From positions 1 through 10,022 of the forward strand of contig DASYAN010000192.1 of the NCBI GenBank assembly GCA_036501345.1: DNA of 10,022 nucleotides, in the 5' to 3' direction. This stretch comes from DASYAN01 sp036501345. GTDB lineage: Bacteria; Chloroflexota; Ktedonobacteria; Ktedonobacterales; Ktedonobacteraceae. Shown piece after piece: positions 7,119 through 10,022 of the stretch. Under the pieces are notes generated by a model that had not been told where the DNA came from, made no database searches, and worked only from the letters and a program-made list of their open reading frames with translations. Position numbers and translations under genes: made by a program. Within the stretch, counting starts at the first letter, position 1. The number at the start of each line of letters is the position of its first letter.

Positions 7119-7175
7119 GGCCGTAAAACCATACGGAAAGGAGGATGCGACTTTCTTCGGATGGAAGTCGTAGCC
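7119..7175 (+). promoter_or_regulatory. Structured leader with misplaced Shine-Dalgarno upstream of the HD gene
   Basis: Two hairpins flank a perfect AAAGGAGG at 7137-7144. The first pairs CCGTA 7121-7125 with TACGG 7132-7136. The second is an 8-bp stem, 7148-7155 with 7163-7170, including one G-U pair. An alternative outer pairing GGC 7119-7121 with GCC 7173-7175 would close a three-way junction. The Shine-Dalgarno sequence lies 41 bases before the HD gene ATG, too far for direct use unless the leader folds. I do not recognise a known riboswitch class. It could be a regulatory leader or the start of a tiny leader peptide. Confidence 0.4.
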
Positions 7176-7185
7176 ACATTCAATC

Positions 7186-7818
7186 ATGGAGACAGACATC
7201 ATACAGGCTGTTGCTCGCCACGCTGAAGAAACGATGGGGCAAGAAGGCTTTCGTTATGTAAGTGCAGTCGTTGCAAACTGTAAGATGCTTGCTCTAGAGC
7301 TAGAGGCATTAGAGGAAAACCCTATCACGTTAGATCTCGATGCCCTGGTAATCGCAGCCTATCTTCACGATATCTCAACGGTGGCGCATGGTTACCAGAA
7401 CCATCATGTAAAATCTGCACAGATGGCAGTTGAGTTCTTAGGTGAGTGCGATGCCGCTGCAGAACGTATTAGCAAGGTTGAGCAAGCAATTCTAACACAC
7501 ACGACGGCTATACCCATTGAAGAGCGGAATGGAGATATTTCTGAGGGTCAAGTTCTTTATGATGCCGATAAGTTAGGCCGACTGAGTGGTTTGGCTGTGG
7601 TAACCTCCCTGATCGAGTTTGGGGCACGCTATCCCAATCAAGCTGTTACTGGCGAGGTGCTAGCTGCTATTTTGCGTCACATCGAGGAGCGCTTTATCGA
7701 ATTATACCACGGTCTCCATACTGAACCCGCTCGTACTATGTCACGAGACAAGTTTAATCGCAGTCTGGCTTTCCTGGATGGTGTGATCGAACACCTCAGT
7801 GACGCCACTCCCGTTTAA
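7186..7818 (+). CDS. HD-domain protein (putative metal-dependent phosphohydrolase)
   Basis: A 210-residue soluble protein with no signal peptide or membrane helix. The HD signature is at H61-D62 in AAYLHDIST. Downstream come H73-H74, H105 in ILTHTT, and the second acidic motif D126-A-D128-K129 in LYDADKLGRLS, giving the H...HD...H...D order of small HD hydrolases. The position usually held by the first metal-binding histidine reads FRYV (Y24) instead of a feHV-like motif, so metal binding may be altered. An in-frame TAG at 7171 limits the start, leaving ATG 7186 as the first option, although no Shine-Dalgarno sequence lies at normal distance. The next in-frame ATG, at 7234, would remove 16 residues. 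The substrate cannot be named; HD proteins act on nucleotides, cyclic nucleotides or phosphate esters. The stop codon is followed by about 200 bases before the next gene. Confidence 0.85.
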   Translation: METDIIQAVARHAEETMGQEGFRYVSAVVANCKMLALELEALEENPITLDLDALVIAAYLHDISTVAHGYQNHHVKSAQMAVEFLGECDAAAERISKVEQAILTHTTAIPIEERNGDISEGQVLYDADKLGRLSGLAVVTSLIEFGARYPNQAVTGEVLAAILRHIEERFIELYHGLHTEPARTMSRDKFNRSLAFLDGVIEHLSDATPV

Positions 7819-7919
7819 TATCTTTTTTGAAAAGCAAAAAGGTGTACAATAGGCGCAATATATCGGGTCACATCCGCTAAATCGCGACGTAATCCATAGC
7901 GAATTACCGTGTCCACCTT

Positions 7920-7964
7920 TAGATAATGTGATTGTAGATAATGTGATTGTAGATAATGTGATTG
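7920..7964 (+). repeat. Three perfect 15-bp direct repeats
   Basis: The unit TAGATAATGTGATTG occurs three times head to tail at 7920-7934, 7935-7949 and 7950-7964 without mismatch, followed by ATAG. It lies 63 bases before the TTG start of the PfkB kinase gene. Each unit contains GATAAT, which resembles a -10 element, and GTGAT. It may be a multi-copy regulator-binding site or a slippage-generated tandem repeat. The 15-bp period is not a whole number of helical turns. Confidence 0.9.
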
Positions 7965-8016
7965 ATAGTAATTTGGGCGCTTTAATTAGCCCGATTAGTA
8001 CCTAAATTGTTGTAAC

Positions 8017-8021
8017 GGAGG
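8017..8021 (+). promoter_or_regulatory. Ribosome binding site fixing the TTG start of the PfkB gene
   Basis: GGAGG lies six bases before TTG 8028. This supports the rare TTG as initiator, since the encoded protein then begins exactly at the first beta strand (SILVVGSVALDT) of the kinase fold. Confidence 0.8.
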
Positions 8022-8027
8022 ACAACT

Positions 8028-8981
8028 TTGTCAATTCTTGTTGTTGGTTCTGTAGCCCTTGATACTGTGGAAACACCTTTTAAAAAAGCAGACGGCGTTC
8101 TTGGTGGAGCCGCCTCATATTTTTCAACTGCTGCCTCTCTCTATGATCAGGTTAATCTGGTAGCAGTGGTTGGAAATGACTTTCCTCAGGAGTATCTTGA
8201 TTTCTGGCGTCAGCATAATGTAAACCTGGCAGGCTTACAGGTCCAAGACGGTAAGACGTTCCATTGGCATGGTCGCTACCATCTGGATATGAACTCCCGT
8301 GATACACTCGATACACAATTGGGAGTCTTCGCCGATTTCCATCCTGCTGTACCTGATGCATATAAGCAAAGCTCCCTTGTCTTTCTGGCCAATATCCAGC
8401 CAGATTTGCAACTGGAAGTATTAGATCAGATCCCGGCAGGTCGTTTCACCGTCCTTGATACGATGAACCTCTGGATTGCAACTGCTCGCGCACAACTCAC
8501 CGAAGTGATCAAGCGTGTCGATGTACTTTTGATGAGCGAAGAAGAGGTACGTCAGTTTACCGATCAAGCCAGCATTATAACTGCTGTCCGCCAGCTTTTT
8601 GATCTCGGGTTGAAGTACGTGGTGGTCAAGCTGGGCAGTTATGGCGCTTTGCTCTTTGGAGCAGATAGTACCTACTTTAGCACCCCATCTTACCCACTGG
8701 AAGAGGTGATAGATCCTACAGGGGCAGGGGATTCTTTTGCAGGTGGCTTCTTGGGTTATCTCTCCACAGTCCAGCCACAAGCCGATGGGCGCTACACGAC
8801 AGATGATCTCAAGCGTGCCGTCGTACACGGCAATATTATTGGCTCTTTTGCCTGTGCCGATTTTGGTGTTGATAGCCTACGCTCCTTAACGATGGAACAT
8901 ATTGCAGCTCGCTACAAAGCCCTGGTGAACTATTCACACTTTGAGCCAGATTGGCGACTCTTGCAAGGTGAGCTTGTATAA
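8028..8981 (+). CDS. PfkB-family carbohydrate/nucleoside kinase
   Basis: A 317-residue ribokinase-like enzyme that transfers phosphate from ATP to a sugar or nucleoside hydroxyl. The N-terminal strand ILVVGSVALDT is followed by the GG motif (G26-G27 in LGGAAS), which closes over the substrate. The C-terminal signature DPTGAGDSFAGGFLGYL begins at D229; G232-A233-G234 forms the anion hole and D235 is the catalytic base. Length and layout are normal for the family. Translation starts at TTG with a strong GGAGG. It lies 148 bases upstream of ahcY on the same strand. Because adenosylhomocysteinase releases adenosine, an adenosine or related nucleoside kinase role is the best inference. Sugar specificity cannot be excluded from the motifs. 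Its 5' region contains the triple 15-bp repeat. Confidence 0.9.
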   Translation: MSILVVGSVALDTVETPFKKADGVLGGAASYFSTAASLYDQVNLVAVVGNDFPQEYLDFWRQHNVNLAGLQVQDGKTFHWHGRYHLDMNSRDTLDTQLGVFADFHPAVPDAYKQSSLVFLANIQPDLQLEVLDQIPAGRFTVLDTMNLWIATARAQLTEVIKRVDVLLMSEEEVRQFTDQASIITAVRQLFDLGLKYVVVKLGSYGALLFGADSTYFSTPSYPLEEVIDPTGAGDSFAGGFLGYLSTVQPQADGRYTTDDLKRAVVHGNIIGSFACADFGVDSLRSLTMEHIAARYKALVNYSHFEPDWRLLQGELV

Positions 8982-8986
8982 GATAA

Positions 8987-9010
8987 CCATAGGTGATGCA
9001 GAAGCTATGG
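8987..9010 (+). other. Inverted repeat after the PfkB gene (weak terminator candidate)
   Basis: CCATAG (8987-8992) pairs with CTATGG (9005-9010) around 12 bases, starting six bases after the stop codon. No T-run follows, so rho-independent termination is doubtful. It may instead stabilise the transcript end, or be chance. Confidence 0.25.
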
Positions 9011-9021
9011 CAATAGAGCAA

Positions 9022-9049
9022 TTGTAGCAAGATTACGAGATGTTATAAA
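9022..9049 (+). promoter_or_regulatory. Candidate promoter of ahcY
   Basis: TTGTAG (9022-9027) and TATAAA (9044-9049) are separated by 16 bases, a fair housekeeping promoter. Transcription would start near 9056, giving a leader of about 73 bases. This would let ahcY be expressed independently of the upstream kinase gene, although read-through is also possible. Confidence 0.45.
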
Positions 9050-9129
9050 ATAGAGCAGAACGCACCAAACTGTTGCTCGCCAACAAAATTTTTGTGCTAT
9101 TTTGTCACAGAAGGGAATTTCCTGATAAG

Positions 9130-10022
9130 ATGACTATTTCAACTCATGGAGATGTGAAAGATACCTCCCTAGCCTCACGCGGTAAAGATCGCATTGAGTG
9201 GGCTGCCAAAGATATGCCAGTGCTCCGCCTCATTCGTGAGCGGTTTGCCAAAGAGAAGCCCCTCAAGGGGGTTCGTATGTCAGGCTGCTTACATATTACT
9301 ACTGAGACGGCGAACCTAGCGATTACCTTGCAAGCTGGTGGAGCAGATCTAGTACTCTGTGCTTCCAACCCGCTTTCGACCCAGGATGAAGTTGCCGCTG
9401 CCCTCGTGAGTGAGTATGGCATTCCCACCTTTGCCATTAAAGGTGAGGATGAGCAAACCTATTATCGCCATATTAATGCTGTCCTTGATCACCAACCGAA
9501 TATGACGATGGATGACGGTTGTGATCTCGTTTCAACCCTTCACACCACACGTACAGATCTCGTTCCGGCCATTATCGGTGGCTTGGAAGAGACAACGACC
9601 GGGGTGATTCGTCTGCGCAGTATGGAGAAGCAAGGGATTCTCAAATTCCCAGTGCTTGCGGTAAATGACTCTGATACCAAGCATATGTTCGATAATCGCT
9701 ATGGCACTGGTCAGAGCTCACTAGATGCGATCATTCGTGCAACCAACGTCTTGCTAGCAGGTCGGACCGTTGTCGTTATTGGCTATGGCTGGTGTGGTCG
9801 TGGTGTCGCCTCGCGAGCCCACGGTATGGGATCCAATATTGTTGTTTGCGAAGTTGATCCCACACGTGCACTTGAGGCTGTCATGGATGGCTATCGTGTC
9901 ATGCCAGCATTGGAGGCTGCTGCGCTTGGTGATATCTTTGTGACGGTCACTGGCGATATTAATGCGATCGACCGTCACCACTTAGAGCGCATGAAGAATG
10001 GTGCTCTCATTGCCAATTCAGG
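9130..10022 (+). CDS. ahcY: Adenosylhomocysteinase (partial, open at the window edge)
   Basis: The first 297 codons of S-adenosylhomocysteine hydrolase, which uses bound NAD to split S-adenosylhomocysteine into homocysteine and adenosine in the methyl cycle of the cytoplasm. Visible substrate residues are H55 in CLHITTETA, D128-D129 in MTMDDGCD, E153-E154 in GLEETTTG, and K184, D188 and N189 in DTKHMFDNRYGTGQS. The NAD loop is GYGWCGRG at 218-225, in place of the GYGDVGKG common in many bacteria and eukaryotes; the W-C-R version occurs in archaeal and many thermophile-related enzymes. The end shown, ALIANSG, is the usual motif after the cofactor domain core, so roughly the last quarter of the protein is missing from the window. 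ATG 9130 is the only plausible start in this frame here. Its ribosome binding site (AAGGGA, about 13 bases away) is weak. Confidence 0.96.
   Translation, partial: MTISTHGDVKDTSLASRGKDRIEWAAKDMPVLRLIRERFAKEKPLKGVRMSGCLHITTETANLAITLQAGGADLVLCASNPLSTQDEVAAALVSEYGIPTFAIKGEDEQTYYRHINAVLDHQPNMTMDDGCDLVSTLHTTRTDLVPAIIGGLEETTTGVIRLRSMEKQGILKFPVLAVNDSDTKHMFDNRYGTGQSSLDAIIRATNVLLAGRTVVVIGYGWCGRGVASRAHGMGSNIVVCEVDPTRALEAVMDGYRVMPALEAAALGDIFVTVTGDINAIDRHHLERMKNGALIANS

Larger units (their letters stand above)
6794..7185. other. Intergenic region between divergent sigma operon and HD gene
   Basis: This stretch of about 390 bases has no credible gene. Reading outward from the sigma gene it contains a candidate promoter, a 12-bp inverted repeat with 98 bases between the arms, a small inverted repeat CATGC/GCATG at 6966-6983, and at 7119-7175 a structured leader before the HD gene. 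Open frames here are short and lack start signals. Confidence 0.6.

Noticed and set aside
7145..7261. A 38-codon frame starting at the ATG directly after AAAGGAGG
   Set aside because: The spacing between the Shine-Dalgarno sequence and this ATG is zero, which does not allow normal initiation, and the frame runs out of phase into the HD gene.
7821..7840. T-run and A-run after the HD gene as a rho-independent terminator
   Set aside because: The possible stem is made only of A-T pairs and no T-run follows it, so it would be too weak.
7827..7850. TTGAAA and TACAAT as a promoter for the PfkB gene
   Set aside because: The spacer is only 12 bases, far shorter than a functional housekeeping promoter.
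7920..7964. The three 15-bp repeats as a CRISPR array
   Set aside because: The units are directly adjacent with no spacers, are too short for CRISPR repeats, and no cas gene is nearby.
9144..9437. A 97-codon open frame on the minus strand
   Set aside because: It is the shadow of ahcY, whose substrate-binding motifs are clear on the plus strand.

Overview
The window looks like a piece of a Ktedonobacteria-type (Chloroflexota) chromosome. This assignment is inferred from gene content, not from a marker gene. The base composition is moderate. There is an ECF sigma factor paired with a zinc-finger membrane anti-sigma protein carrying a C-terminal beta-propeller, a large hybrid-sensing histidine kinase, an adenosylhomocysteinase of the GYGWCGRG type, and a HEARO/omega-RNA plus IscB element of the kind known in many copies from Ktedonobacter racemifer.

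Left two thirds, all on the minus strand and read from right to left: an ECF sigma factor (6793-6257) overlaps by four bases (ATGA) a membrane anti-sigma/propeller protein (6260-4401). Then comes a compact IS200/IS605-like element without a transposase (about 4359-2754). It carries a structured omega RNA (HEARO) followed by an iscB gene with all RuvC and HNH catalytic residues present. Directly beyond the right end of this element is a histidine kinase (2730-148) whose ribosome binding site lies just outside the element. After it comes the start of a probable response regulator (from 53, running off the window). The element therefore sits in the gap between the sigma/anti-sigma pair and a two-component system, in the same orientation as both, with its right end forming part of the kinase leader.

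The stretch 6794-7185 has no gene. It holds a candidate promoter for the sigma operon, a 12-bp inverted repeat carrying two divergent GGAAC motifs, and a structured leader with a perfect but misplaced Shine-Dalgarno sequence upstream of the HD gene.

Right third, plus strand: an HD-domain hydrolase-like protein (7186-7818), an intergenic region with three perfect 15-bp direct repeats, a PfkB-family kinase starting at TTG (8028-8981), and the first 297 codons of adenosylhomocysteinase ahcY (from 9130, open at the window edge). The kinase and ahcY probably work together. AhcY splits S-adenosylhomocysteine into homocysteine and adenosine, and a PfkB-type nucleoside kinase could remove the adenosine and pull this reversible reaction forward.

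The most noteworthy item is the IscB/omega-RNA locus. Its family is already described, but the fine structure here (guide, hairpins, insertion point and effect on the neighbouring operon) can be read out and tested.
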